Below are positions 27,856 to 36,379 of a stretch of 64,000 bases of DNA, piece after piece. The notes under the pieces are model-generated. The model saw nothing but the letters and a program-made list of their open reading frames with translations, did no database searches and had not been told where the DNA came from. Each line of letters opens with the position of its first letter. Position 1 is the first letter of the stretch. The stretch is from Parabacteroides sp. FAFU027. Lineage in GTDB: Bacteria; Bacteroidota; Bacteroidia; Bacteroidales; UBA7332. Location of the stretch: the NCBI RefSeq assembly GCF_022808675.1, contig NZ_JAKZKV010000002.1:124001-188000 (forward strand), written 5' to 3'. The position numbers and the translations under genes are program-made.

Positions 27856-27912
27856 ATTAACAGCATCAATCCCCCCCTGTTTTACATTCACCCCCACACA
27901 ACAACAAAAAAC

Positions 27913-28971
27913 ATGGAACAACAACACACCGATAATATCAGCCCAAAATACCTGTTGCAAATATCAGAACCGCCGGAAGGCTCTCTCTTCTCTATCGCAA
28001 CAGAAGAATACAAACTAATGAATGCGACTTTTGTAGAAGCGATGATGCGCATAACGCAAATTGTATCAACAGGAGTATTTATGCCCGATGACTTATTATG
28101 GTTCAGGGAAACAGAATTGTATTACTATGATCTGAATATTGACTCCTATGAGACAGAGCAACACGGTGATGAGCTGAAGAAACTGATCCTGAAGGCAACG
28201 CTGACAGAAGCGTACGAAATGGCCATTCAGTTTTTTGACAATCCGGTCACCAGCTATTGGACGAACAAACTGGAAGAGTACAAAGTCCATTTCATTCGAC
28301 TGGAAGGGTGTTCCACCTTTATGCTAGAATTCATAGACAAGTTGAAAGCCGAGCTGGAAAATTTCTGCAAAGATTATCAATTCATCGTTTTAAAAGAAGA
28401 TTTTTTTCCCGTCATGGAATTTCTGAACTTCCATGAAGTGGCAAGTCTGGCTGAGAAAGAGACCGATCTGCAAAAACAGAAACAGATCTATGTAGATGCC
28501 ATTGTGGAATCCGGGATGGTAGCGCTTAGGATTGAGATGGACGAAGAGGAACAGAAAAAGTATGAGAAATTAATCAGAAAATGCAACAATGCCATTGAGA
28601 TTATTGACTTCCATCTACAGCACACTCCCCCGGCCCCACTCCAACCGGAAGATATCCCTACTGAAAAATCAAAAAACACGGTGGAATTCACCACCCGTCG
28701 CCAGGTGCTCGCCATGTACTACCTGTTGAATGAACTGGACAAATCCACCCACCAGATCGACCGCACTGTCAAGGCCCGGTTTATCGAATTCCTGACCGGA
28801 AAGAATTACGACAGTATCTACAAGACATTGTCCGATCCGCTAAAAGGATTGGAAAAAGATAATAATCAGAACGCTATCAAAGATATGGAATACGTCAAAT
28901 CCCATTTTGAAAACCTGGGATTAAAGACCATCGTCCAGAAAATCACCAAAGATATGCAGGGCACACTGTAG
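27913..28971 (+). CDS. Bacteroidetes protein of unknown function with conserved C-terminal domain
   Basis: From the ATG at 27913 the product is 352 residues; the upstream extension of the frame is unlikely. The N-terminal 250 residues are helical and acidic (FDNPVTSYWTNKLEEYKVHF, DFFPVMEFLNFHEV). The last 90 residues form a distinct domain: RRQVLAMYYLLNELD, ARFIEFLTGKNYDSIYKTL and EYVKSHFENLGLKTIVQKI. This C-terminal module recurs in Bacteroidetes hypothetical proteins and has some general likeness to RteC-type regulators, but I cannot assign it. The 3' tail is duplicated just upstream of the gene. Confidence 0.75.
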   Translation: MEQQHTDNISPKYLLQISEPPEGSLFSIATEEYKLMNATFVEAMMRITQIVSTGVFMPDDLLWFRETELYYYDLNIDSYETEQHGDELKKLILKATLTEAYEMAIQFFDNPVTSYWTNKLEEYKVHFIRLEGCSTFMLEFIDKLKAELENFCKDYQFIVLKEDFFPVMEFLNFHEVASLAEKETDLQKQKQIYVDAIVESGMVALRIEMDEEEQKKYEKLIRKCNNAIEIIDFHLQHTPPAPLQPEDIPTEKSKNTVEFTTRRQVLAMYYLLNELDKSTHQIDRTVKARFIEFLTGKNYDSIYKTLSDPLKGLEKDNNQNAIKDMEYVKSHFENLGLKTIVQKITKDMQGTL

Positions 28972-28992
28972 AGACGCAAGATTTTGCGTCTC
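28971..28992. repeat. GAGACGC palindrome
   Basis: GAGACGC-AAGATTTT-GCGTCTC followed by a T run overlaps the stop codon and can act as a terminator. The same palindrome is at 27834-27855 and a variant, GAGACGCATAATCATGCGTCTC, is at 29111-29132. Confidence 0.7.
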
Positions 28993-29110
28993 TTTTTTTC
29001 ATCCGTACAATTTATTATCCACCTGATTCTGATCCTGCACGATCCAATTTGACATTCATCTGATTTACAACCAAATAAAACCAGGGTAAAATTCCCTTGA
29101 TCTGGGTTAA

Positions 29111-29132
29111 GAGACGCATAATCATGCGTCTC
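29111..29132. repeat. GAGACGC palindrome, third copy (variant loop)
   Basis: GAGACGCAT-AATC-ATGCGTCTC has the same arms as the copies at 27834 and 28971 with a different loop. It lies in the 525-bp non-coding stretch before the DUF6266 gene. Confidence 0.65.
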
Positions 29133-29256
29133 TACGCATACCACCTCTAACATTTAGGGATACCCATAGGGATACCTACCCCATTTTCCTCCCCCTACAT
29201 TTGCATCATCATCAACACGGCGCCGCTCCCGGGCAGCGTCATAAAAAAACGATACG

Positions 29257-29370
29257 ATGCAAACAAAACAACATTTACCAAACCAGACCATCCGGCTGAC
29301 ATTTTGCTACAAAATCGAAGCAGAAACCAACCTGCACTTATCGCGTCCACCTCCACGGACACTCCGGTGA
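29257..29370 (+). other. Possible 37-residue ORF upstream of the DUF6266 gene
   Basis: An ATG-initiated frame of 37 codons (starts MQTKQHLPNQTIRLTF, ends PPPRTLR) lies 126 bp before the DUF6266 gene. No recognisable domain. It could be a leader-type ORF or chance. Confidence 0.2.
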
Positions 29371-29372
29371 TC

Positions 29373-29403
29373 CTCTAGGGACACTCTAGGGATGCTCTAG
29401 GGA
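29373..29403 (+). repeat. CTCTAGGGA triple repeat
   Basis: CTCTAGGGA occurs three times in tandem with short spacers (CTCTAGGGAC A, CTCTAGGGAT G, CTCTAGGGAC G), about 95 bp before the DUF6266 ATG. Its role is unknown. Confidence 0.6.
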
Positions 29404-29496
29404 CGAAATTTCCGGTTTTGATCATTTCCCAAAAAACTTCAATTATCAAAATGACAGACAAACAAATATTTTCAAAACATTTTAATAGCGAATATT

Positions 29497-30120
29497 ATGG
29501 CTAAGTTCTTTTCAACCACGTTCGGTGAAATCTCCGGACGTCACGGCAACGCAGTAGCTGCCGTAACCAAAGAGGGTAAATGCATCCTCAAAGTTTTCAG
29601 AGCTCCATCCAATCCCAATACGGACAAGCAGCTGGCACAGCGCTCCAAATTCGGGATGGTCAACAGCGAACTCTGTAAGTTACAAAACCTCTTTTCCATA
29701 ACCTTTGGTTACAAGGAGGGAAAAAGCAGAGCGGTTTCCTTGGCCTTGGCCAATGCTATAACCGGTGATTACCCTGATTACGCCATCGACATCAGCAAGC
29801 TGACCTTTTCGGAAGGCAATGTCACCCCGACCGGGTCAACGACGGCTGAAAAAGTAGAAGGTTCTAAGGTGAAGATAACCTGGGACACAACCACCTCCCT
29901 GCAAGAAGATGTAATGGACGGGGTAAATCTGATCTTTATGAATTCTGATTCGAAGCTCACCATTCTAAAGCAGAATGTAACCCTTCGCCCCAACGGTTCT
30001 TTCGAGGTCGAACTCCCGGCTGTATGGATTGGGGCTGAAATCCATTGCTGGATCTATTTTTCCAATCCGGCAGGAAATACAACCTCCAACAGCCAGTACA
30101 TCTCGTTGCTACAGCTCTAG
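29497..30120 (+). CDS. DUF6266 family protein
   Basis: The product is 207 residues without a signal peptide. It has the family's opening region (GEISGRHGNAVAAVTKEGK, then RAPSNPNTDKQLAQRSKFGM) and a C-terminal Ig-like half (about 105-205: SKVKITWDTTTSLQEDVMDG, then WIGAEIHCWIYFSN). DUF6266 proteins are common in Bacteroidetes and of unknown role. The N-terminal pattern resembles short phage-tail-like or structural modules, but that is only an impression. It is isolated from its neighbours by more than 500 bp on each side. Confidence 0.7.
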   Translation: MAKFFSTTFGEISGRHGNAVAAVTKEGKCILKVFRAPSNPNTDKQLAQRSKFGMVNSELCKLQNLFSITFGYKEGKSRAVSLALANAITGDYPDYAIDISKLTFSEGNVTPTGSTTAEKVEGSKVKITWDTTTSLQEDVMDGVNLIFMNSDSKLTILKQNVTLRPNGSFEVELPAVWIGAEIHCWIYFSNPAGNTTSNSQYISLLQL

Positions 30121-30124
30121 TGGG

Positions 30125-30415
30125 GTATCTTAAGTGGAGGTGCGACTTTGAGTCGCACTTCCACTACCCTTCCGGGTTGTAATAAGCTTCAGTATAGGTT
30201 GAGTATAGGTTTACTTTAGGTATATTTTGTACTGAAATGAAATCAATACGGAGGTGACACTGATATAATATAGTCTTTACAAAGAATATATCAAAGTAGT
30301 CTTATACCAGTATTATATATGTATTATATCTATATTATTCAATAATCAACTTATACTAAACCTATAATCAACCATAGGGAAACGTAGAGGCTAATATCCG
30401 GTAGAATGCTATTCT
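30125..30415. other. AT-rich intergenic region with GTATAGGT repeats
   Basis: This non-coding stretch holds GTATAGGTT, GTATAGGTT and CTTTAGGTAT in close succession (about 30193-30225) and the reverse motif AACTTATACTAAACCTATAA (about 30349-30368), with TATTATATATGTATTATATC between. No gene is seen. Confidence 0.5.
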
Positions 30416-30420
30416 TTCTC

Positions 30421-30456
30421 AGACCTGACAGGTTTTGAAAACCTGTCAGGTCTGAA
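30421..30456. repeat. ACCTGACAGGT palindrome
   Basis: AGACCTGACAGGTTTT-G-AAAACCTGTCAGGTCT is a perfect 16-bp inverted repeat. It belongs to the same palindrome family as 8685-8717 and 30595-30627. Confidence 0.8.
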
Positions 30457-30554
30457 TTAAAACCCCGACAACCGATTAAGCAATCCGAACCCCTAAAAAC
30501 ACATTTATTCTCTATGTAACTCTGCAATACTGCTTTATAGTTTTATAAAACCCA

Positions 30555-30584
30555 TTGCTTTTCAACCGGATTCCCCTAATTTTG
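30555..30584 (+). promoter_or_regulatory. Promoter of the AlaX-like gene
   Basis: TTG (30555-30557) and TAATTTTG (30577-30584) are 19 bp apart, matching the Bacteroidetes consensus. Confidence 0.65.
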
Positions 30585-30594
30585 CAGCAAATCA

Positions 30595-30627
30595 GACCTA
30601 ACAGGTTTCAAAAACCTGTTAGGTCTT
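30595..30627. repeat. ACCTAACAGGT palindrome
   Basis: GACCTAACAGGTTT and AAACCTGTTAGGTC form a second palindrome of the same type. It would lie in the 5' leader of the AlaX-like gene, about 10 nt after the -7 element. Confidence 0.75.
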
Positions 30628-30646
30628 TAGAATAATCCCCAACATC

Positions 30647-31108
30647 ATGGATACCCAATTAGCCCCTAAAAAAGACTATTGCCTGCCGATGCATACGGCA
30701 GAACACATATTAAACCAGACCATGGTGCGCATGTTTGGCTGCACCCGTTCAGTAAACGCGCACATCGAAAAAAAGAAAAGCAAATGCGACTACTACCTGC
30801 AGGAAGCTCCGACTGAAACGCAGATGCAGGAGGTGGAGCGCATTGTCAATGAAGAAATCGCCAAACATCACCCCGTCACCATCGAGTTTATGACTAAAGA
30901 AGATGCCGCAAAGATTGTCGATCTGAGCAAGCTTCCCGAGGAGTCGGGCGACACCGTTCGCGTGATCAAAGTAGGCGATTACGATGCCTGCGCCTGCATA
31001 GGACTGCATGTGGAAAACACCTCCGAAATAGGCACATTCAAGATGCTCAATTACGACTTCGAAGAGGGTCGTTTGCGGCTACGTTTTAAAATCCTGAATC
31101 TAAATTAA
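30647..31108 (+). CDS. AlaX-like alanyl-tRNA editing protein
   Basis: The product is 153 residues and corresponds to a free-standing tRNA second-additional (SAD/editing) domain. The zinc-binding HxxxH is at His16-His20 (MHTAEHIL) and CxxxH at Cys117-His121 (CIGLH). Such proteins hydrolyse mischarged Ser- or Gly-tRNA-Ala in trans. It is shorter than AlaX-M and lacks an N-terminal glycyl-rich domain. The cytosolic location is clear from the lack of a signal. It is preceded by a palindrome and a promoter and stands alone. Confidence 0.85.
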   Translation: MDTQLAPKKDYCLPMHTAEHILNQTMVRMFGCTRSVNAHIEKKKSKCDYYLQEAPTETQMQEVERIVNEEIAKHHPVTIEFMTKEDAAKIVDLSKLPEESGDTVRVIKVGDYDACACIGLHVENTSEIGTFKMLNYDFEEGRLRLRFKILNLN

Positions 31109-31219
31109 ACTATGTGAATACCAGCGACTTCCCACTTTTTTATTCAAACCAAAACGTTATATTTGTAAAGCCTGAATTACAATCTAAGACCTTAACCCTT
31201 TACAATTTTCGTTTTTACC

Positions 31220-31576
31220 ATGAAGTCGCTTTTGCTTGTTCTAATTTCATTCTTTTTGCTCATCCTTTTGATGGCGGCCTGCAACCAGGAACCAACCATA
31301 GAAGGCCGATGGATTTTCCAACGTGTTGAAAACGGGAATCTGTCTCCAGCCCTGTCTTACGAATTTCTGAACGGTGATTTACTACAGGGGGAATCCTCCA
31401 AATGCTTCACTAATATGTCCTCTATCGGAAAATATACCTTCATGGGCAACATGCTTGAGGTAAAATCACAAACGGGTATCAACATGCGGTTGATCGCCCT
31501 GACCGACAACGAAGCGATTTTTGATATAAAAGACAGCACAAACGCAACAGGAAGAGTCGTATATAGCCGTCCGTAA
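31220..31576 (+). CDS. Small lipocalin-like lipoprotein
   Basis: The product is 118 residues with a lipoprotein signal ending LMAAC at about Cys21. The mature part looks like a short lipocalin-type beta-barrel (IEGRWIFQRVENGN, IGKYTFMGNMLEVKSQTG, DNEAIFDIKDSTNATGRVVY). No function can be assigned. TATATTTG at 31158-31165 is a plausible -7 element, and a strong terminator follows. Confidence 0.75.
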   Translation: MKSLLLVLISFFLLILLMAACNQEPTIEGRWIFQRVENGNLSPALSYEFLNGDLLQGESSKCFTNMSSIGKYTFMGNMLEVKSQTGINMRLIALTDNEAIFDIKDSTNATGRVVYSRP

Positions 31577-31627
31577 AAGGCTTGCAAACGACATTGCATC
31601 TTACTGAATATTACGATATTGATAAAA

Positions 31628-31664
31628 AACGTTTTCATTCGCCCCTGAATGAAAACGTTTTTTG
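31628..31664 (+). terminator. Terminator
   Basis: AAACGTTTTCATTC pairs with GAATGAAAACGTTT around CGCCCCT-type loop bases and is followed by TTTTG. It ends the small lipoprotein transcript. Confidence 0.8.
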
Positions 31665-31823
31665 TTTGGGTGTGATAAATTTCGTTACTTTGCAGCTTAA
31701 TTCAGACCGATAAAACAATCAGATTTACGACTTGAAGACTTTGGCTTATACACTGAGTCCGATTCACCGAATGCTTTGTTAGAAGCTACTTTTCAGACAA
31801 GGCTGTTATGGTTCTTTACCAGT

Positions 31824-31953
31824 GCCCCTAAATCCCCTGAAGGGGACTTATAGAGCATGCAGGTCATTGTCGGAATCAAAAATTACAGCCTTTTATCGCA
31901 GAATATTTCTATTTTCCACTGCTGAAAAAGTCCCCTTTAGGGGATTTAGGGGC
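31824..31953. repeat. 26-bp inverted repeat pair
   Basis: The arm at 31824-31849 (starts GCCCCTAAATCCCCTGAAGG) and the arm at 31928-31953 are reverse complements with one mismatch, separated by 78 bp. They lie in the leader of the carboxynorspermidine synthase gene and could fold into a long hairpin or be the ends of a small mobile element. Confidence 0.7.
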
Positions 31954-32028
31954 GGTAAACTGAAAACATAACAATCCAACTGCCCCCGGGGATTAGGGGG
32001 GCTTTAATTCGAAACATAAAACTAAGAA

Positions 32029-33231
32029 ATGGGAAAAGTTTTAATCATTGGCGCCGGCGGTGTCGGCACTGTTGTTGTGCACAAAGTAGCACAAAACCCG
32101 GATGTTTTTACTGAAATCATGCTGGCCAGCCGCACCAAATCAAAATGCGACGCCATTGCTGCCGACGTAAAAAAACGTACCGGTGTGGAAATCAAAACCG
32201 CACAGGTGGACGCCGACATCGTACCTGAACTGGTTAAACTGTTTAATGAATTCAAACCGGAAATCGTAATCAACGTGGCTCTGCCTTACCAGGATCTTAC
32301 CATCATGGATGCTTGTCTGGAAGCGGGAGTCAACTACCTCGATACAGCCAACTACGAACCGATCGACGAAGCGAAATTCGAATACAGCTGGCAATGGGCG
32401 TACAAAGAGCGCTTTGAGAAAGCCGGCCTGACCGCTATCCTCGGTTGCGGTTTCGACCCGGGCGTATCAGGCGTATATACCGCTTACGCTGCCAAACACC
32501 ACTTCGACGAAATGCATTACCTCGACATCGTGGACTGCAACGCCGGAGACCACGGTAAAGCGTTTGCTACCAACTTCAACCCGGAAATCAACATCCGCGA
32601 GGTGACCCAGAAAGGTCGCTACTGGGAGAATGGCGCATGGGTAACCACTGAGCCGCACGAAATCCACCAGCCGATCAACTATCCGAACATCGGCCCGAAA
32701 GAGTCGTATGTGATCTATCACGAAGAGCTGGAGTCGTTGGTGAAAAACTACCCGACCATCAAACGTGCCCGTTTCTGGATGACATTCGGACAGGAGTACC
32801 TGACTCATCTGCGCGTGATCCAGAACATCGGTATGGCGAGCATTGAGCCAATTATCTACAACGGTGTGGAGATCGTTCCTATCCAGTTCCTGAAAGCCGT
32901 ATTGCCTAACCCGGGTGAGCTGGGTGAAAACTACACCGGCGAAACCTCAATCGGTTGCCGCATCAAAGGTATCAAAGACGGTCAGGAAAAAACTTACTAC
33001 GTGTACAATAACTGTAGCCACCAGGCTGCTTATGACGAAACAGGCGCTCAGGGCGTAAGCTACACTACCGGTGTACCTGCCATGATTGGTGCGATGATGT
33101 TCCTCAAAGGCGAATGGCGCAAAGCGGGTGTGTACAACGTGGAAGAGTTTAACCCGGATCCGTTCATGGAGGCATTGAACGTACACGGATTGCCCTGGCA
33201 TGAAGTACACGGACTTGATCTGGAAGTGTAA
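32029..33231 (+). CDS. Carboxynorspermidine synthase (saccharopine dehydrogenase family)
   Basis: The product is 400 residues with an N-terminal Rossmann fold (VLIIGAGGVGTVVVHKVAQ, residues 4-22). The family pieces MDACLEAGVNYLDTANYE, LGCGFDPGVSGVYTAYAAKH and YNNCSHQAAYDETGAQGVSYTTG are visible. In the alternative spermidine pathway the enzyme joins aspartate semialdehyde with a diamine (putrescine or diaminopropane) using NADPH to form carboxyspermidine. The decarboxylase partner gene is not in the window. Codon use is high in GC at third positions compared with neighbours, suggesting high expression. Confidence 0.93.
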   Translation: MGKVLIIGAGGVGTVVVHKVAQNPDVFTEIMLASRTKSKCDAIAADVKKRTGVEIKTAQVDADIVPELVKLFNEFKPEIVINVALPYQDLTIMDACLEAGVNYLDTANYEPIDEAKFEYSWQWAYKERFEKAGLTAILGCGFDPGVSGVYTAYAAKHHFDEMHYLDIVDCNAGDHGKAFATNFNPEINIREVTQKGRYWENGAWVTTEPHEIHQPINYPNIGPKESYVIYHEELESLVKNYPTIKRARFWMTFGQEYLTHLRVIQNIGMASIEPIIYNGVEIVPIQFLKAVLPNPGELGENYTGETSIGCRIKGIKDGQEKTYYVYNNCSHQAAYDETGAQGVSYTTGVPAMIGAMMFLKGEWRKAGVYNVEEFNPDPFMEALNVHGLPWHEVHGLDLEV

Positions 33232-33249
33232 TCAATCATTTTATCATAC

Positions 33250-33278
33250 GAAAAGCGTCCTTTGGGGCGCTTTTTTTT
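33250..33278 (+). terminator. Terminator after carboxynorspermidine synthase
   Basis: AAAAGCG-TCC ... GGGG-CGCTTTT followed by T8. Confidence 0.75.
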
Positions 33279-33343
33279 GTTTGAAACAATCGCTGCATCG
33301 CACAATATACAACTTTCCCCTTTCCCGTTCTGCAAACTTTATC

Positions 33344-33351
33344 TAATTTTG
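33344..33351 (+). promoter_or_regulatory. Candidate -7 element
   Basis: TAATTTTG, 47 bp before the next ATG. The -33 element is weak. Confidence 0.4.
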
Positions 33352-33398
33352 CGCCCTTTACCACACATAAAAAACCAAATCACACACAACAATACATT

Positions 33399-34502
33399 AT
33401 GATCAGCAAACATTCCGCCATTTACTCTTTGCTTATTCTGACATTTCTTTTAACCACCGGATGTGCTCACCAAATTGTAAGGAGCGGCTACACGGTCAAC
33501 AAGTCAGAGTATCGCAACTGTACAATTGAGATCAAAAAAAACGTAATAAAAACAGATAATCTGACTCAGTTGGGAATAATAAAGCTGGGAGATTCGGGTT
33601 TTTCTCTAAGCTGCAGTGAAGATGAGGCTATCAAAATACTCAAGAAAGAGGGCTGCGCACTTAACGCTGATCTGATCAATATCACAGAGGAAAAACATCC
33701 GGACCTATGGAGTAGCTGCTATCGTTGTACAGCTGTATTCTACAAATACAAAACAGACACTACAACACCTCTTAAAACAGCAACCAAAGATACAATCCTT
33801 AAGGCTCCCATTAAAGACGTAGTGCAGGAATCCATTCAAAATCATCAGAAACCGGGACTCTCTAAATCCGCTGTATTTAATAAATTCACACTGGGGACTA
33901 ACCTGGGTTTCGCTCAAAGACTGGCTCCACTTCCCAAAGACATCTCCGCTATCCAGAAAGATTTCTACAGCACGCTTAAACGGGGACTTCTATACAGCCT
34001 GGATGCAACATACTTCTTCAACGAACAATATGGAATCGGGATCAAGCATGCCGGATTTAACTCTTCGAATAGCCTGGACAATGTATCAATGTCTCTGAAT
34101 AATTACACTACCTATGGAAAACTAAAGGAAGAAACTACAATTTCATTCACAGGCCCTATCCTTACATTTACAAGTATGCGCAGACCTATGATGGGTTATT
34201 TTAGTATGTCAGCCGGCCTGGGGTATTTAAAATATACAGAGGGAATTACAATCCTGAACAACAATACCGAAAAAGCATCTCTTAACGGCTCGACACTGGG
34301 TACTTACGTTGACCTGGGATACTATTTTCCGCTATCAGAATATTTCTATCTGGGGGCACAGGCTTCGCTTATACAGGGAGCTCTGTATTCTGAGAAACAA
34401 ACCGACTTCAAAGGATTTACCAAAACTATCAAATTTGAGAATTCTGATTTTGAAAACCTGACACATCTTGACTTATCTGTCGGATTACGTTATTGTTGGT
34501 AA
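33399..34502 (+). CDS. Lipoprotein with C-terminal beta-barrel-like region
   Basis: The product is 367 residues. A lipoprotein signal ends LLTTGC (Cys22). A small N-terminal domain (about 25-120: NCTIEIKKNVIKTDNLTQLG, then WSSCYRCTAVFYKYK) is followed by a Thr/Lys-rich linker. Then comes a region of about 215 residues with repeated amphipathic strands (YSLDATYFFNEQYGIGIKH, YFSMSAGLGYLKY, THLDLSVGLRYCW), typical of small porin-like barrels ending in an aromatic strand. A lipid anchor combined with a barrel is uncommon. The function is unknown. Confidence 0.7.
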   Translation: MISKHSAIYSLLILTFLLTTGCAHQIVRSGYTVNKSEYRNCTIEIKKNVIKTDNLTQLGIIKLGDSGFSLSCSEDEAIKILKKEGCALNADLINITEEKHPDLWSSCYRCTAVFYKYKTDTTTPLKTATKDTILKAPIKDVVQESIQNHQKPGLSKSAVFNKFTLGTNLGFAQRLAPLPKDISAIQKDFYSTLKRGLLYSLDATYFFNEQYGIGIKHAGFNSSNSLDNVSMSLNNYTTYGKLKEETTISFTGPILTFTSMRRPMMGYFSMSAGLGYLKYTEGITILNNNTEKASLNGSTLGTYVDLGYYFPLSEYFYLGAQASLIQGALYSEKQTDFKGFTKTIKFENSDFENLTHLDLSVGLRYCW

Positions 34503-34633
34503 GCCCTCCGTAGAGACTAAAACAGCAACAAGAAAGACGGACTACCAACTTTATCAAAAGGGTTCGATAAAATCCAAACAGGCTCTAAAATAGAATCTCA
34601 CTATAATTTAAAAGCAATTAATTACTCACCGGA

Positions 34634-34664
34634 TATTTACACAAAAAAAACATTTGTATCTTTG
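34634..34664 (+). promoter_or_regulatory. Promoter of the PAS-LuxR gene
   Basis: TATCTTTG at 34657-34664 matches TAnnTTTG. TTT at about 34635-34637 (ATATTTAC) could be the -33 element. Confidence 0.5.
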
Positions 34665-34749
34665 CGTAGATATAGAGAACACAATAGCGATTAGCCTATT
34701 TCTTTTAAAAGGGAATATTACACGGAATCTTTTACACCATTAAAGTCCA

Positions 34750-35994
34750 ATGTTTCAAGAGCTAAGCAAAAACACCTCCAGCCATTTATCTGATCATATT
34801 TTCAATACACTCTTTGACAATATGCCTCTGCCTTTGGTTTTATCAAAGTTGGAAACAGGTGAGATAATCCGGACAAATCGCTTTTTCCGCGAAACTTTTA
34901 ACCTGGAAGAGAGCGAGGTTGTCAGTAAAACCAGCACGGAACTCGGCATCTGGAAAGATTCAAACCGTGACACCTTTATGCGCCGGTTAATCCGGGAGCA
35001 AAATGTGAACGGCTTCGAACTGGATTTTAAAAACCTCAAAGGCGAAGATATCCACACCCTGATCAATGCTACTCTCCTGGAAATGAACGGACAGAAGCTG
35101 TTGCTCACAATGGCAATAGATATTACCCACCGAAAGAGAAGCGAAAAAGCATTGCGCTTAAGTGAGGAAAAATTCCGCTCCCTGTTTGAAGACAGTCCGG
35201 GCGCCATCGCCATTCTCAATCTTGACACGACCATTGCGGAAGTCAATGATGTATATTGCAGAATCTCAGGCTATAGCAGAGAGGAGCTCATCGGCATGAG
35301 CTGGACAGAACAAATCCCCGCTGATGAGCTTGACCGGTTGAAGGAGTATAACCGGAGACGATTAGTAGATCCTCAGGATGCGCCATCCGAATATGAATTA
35401 ACCTTTTACAATAAAGCCGGCGAACGAAAATACGGCATAATGAATGTATCGTATTTGCCTGACAGTGAAATCATCATCACCACATTCGTGGATATTACTC
35501 AACGCAAATATGAAGAAATCAAACTGGAACAACACCGGCTTGAGCTGAAGGAGCATATTGAACAGAAAAACAAAGACCTCACCCTCCGGCTGTTGCAATT
35601 AGCTAACACCAACGATGCAGCAGTACGTCTGAGCAAAAAGCTCAAACAACTTCGTCTTAAGATATCAACAGAAGACAATGCTCTCCTCGAAGATATGGAC
35701 TCGCTTATCCTGGAAATGGAAAAGAACCAACAATCCATTATCTGGAAGAATCTGAATAACCACCTGGATTCTTCCCGCCCTCAATTTTCATCAGTACTCT
35801 TAGCAAACCATCCGAATCTCACCCCGGCAGAGATTAAACTTTGCGCACTACTCTCTCTTAACATCAACACCAAGGAGATTGCAATGATCACCAACCAGAC
35901 CTACGACAGCATCAGGGTTTCGCGTACCCGACTCCGTAAAAAACTGGGGCTGACCAATGAAGACAATCTGGTGGCCTACCTCCTTAGTATTTAG
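34750..35994 (+). CDS. PAS-domain sensory regulator with LuxR-type HTH
   Basis: The product is 414 residues. Two PAS domains (about 17-130 and 135-260) carry typical pieces such as FDNMPLPLVLSKLETGEIIRTN, LFEDSPGAIAILNLD and GYSREELIG. A coiled coil follows (about 255-330), and a C-terminal LuxR/GerE-type helix-turn-helix lies at about 345-410 (LTPAEIKLCALLSLNINTKEIA, then TYDSIRVSRTRLRKKLGL). It has no receiver or kinase domain, so it is a one-component cytosolic sensor. The ligand is unknown. No target can be pinned down, though the T9SS genes follow it. Confidence 0.85.
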   Translation: MFQELSKNTSSHLSDHIFNTLFDNMPLPLVLSKLETGEIIRTNRFFRETFNLEESEVVSKTSTELGIWKDSNRDTFMRRLIREQNVNGFELDFKNLKGEDIHTLINATLLEMNGQKLLLTMAIDITHRKRSEKALRLSEEKFRSLFEDSPGAIAILNLDTTIAEVNDVYCRISGYSREELIGMSWTEQIPADELDRLKEYNRRRLVDPQDAPSEYELTFYNKAGERKYGIMNVSYLPDSEIIITTFVDITQRKYEEIKLEQHRLELKEHIEQKNKDLTLRLLQLANTNDAAVRLSKKLKQLRLKISTEDNALLEDMDSLILEMEKNQQSIIWKNLNNHLDSSRPQFSSVLLANHPNLTPAEIKLCALLSLNINTKEIAMITNQTYDSIRVSRTRLRKKLGLTNEDNLVAYLLSI

Positions 35995-36379
35995 ACCCAC
36001 ACTTCTGATTCAGACCTATACCTTCTCATTCTCATTGAAAAAGATTACCCAACTCTTTCTTGCTTCCTTATTGCTTCCCCAAAAACTATTATTTGTAATG
36101 ATTTCAAATATACCTTTGTAGGGTAATTTAGAGAAGGGATAATTAAGTGAAACATTAAGAGTCCCCAAACTTTTTGCTATTCCAGCAGTGCATTTTTTAG
36201 GGTGAATTAAATTTCGGGCAAATACAAAATCAAATAACGACTTTGGTCTATACTTCCGTTTTCAAACAAAAGGATGTATAGCAATTGATGTTTTTATTCG
36301 TAAAGAGCATTAAGAGTATCTTGTTCATTCAAATAATTCGATATAATAGTCATCTGGTTTAAACATAACGTTGAGAGAT
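35995..36379. other. Intergenic region upstream of T9SS protein 1
   Basis: A 385-bp stretch without a gene. TACCTTTG at 36111-36118 matches a -7 element but lies 260 bp from the ATG, so a long leader or another start is implied. Confidence 0.4.

Noticed and set aside
27672-27860. A 62-codon ORF (starts MISGEYLTEKIELED)
   Set aside because: Its second half is a frameshifted copy of the downstream gene's tail; the first half has no support, so it was called a remnant.
27834-29132. CRISPR-like repeats
   Set aside because: The GAGACGC palindromes are only three, unevenly spaced, with coding sequence between and no cas genes.
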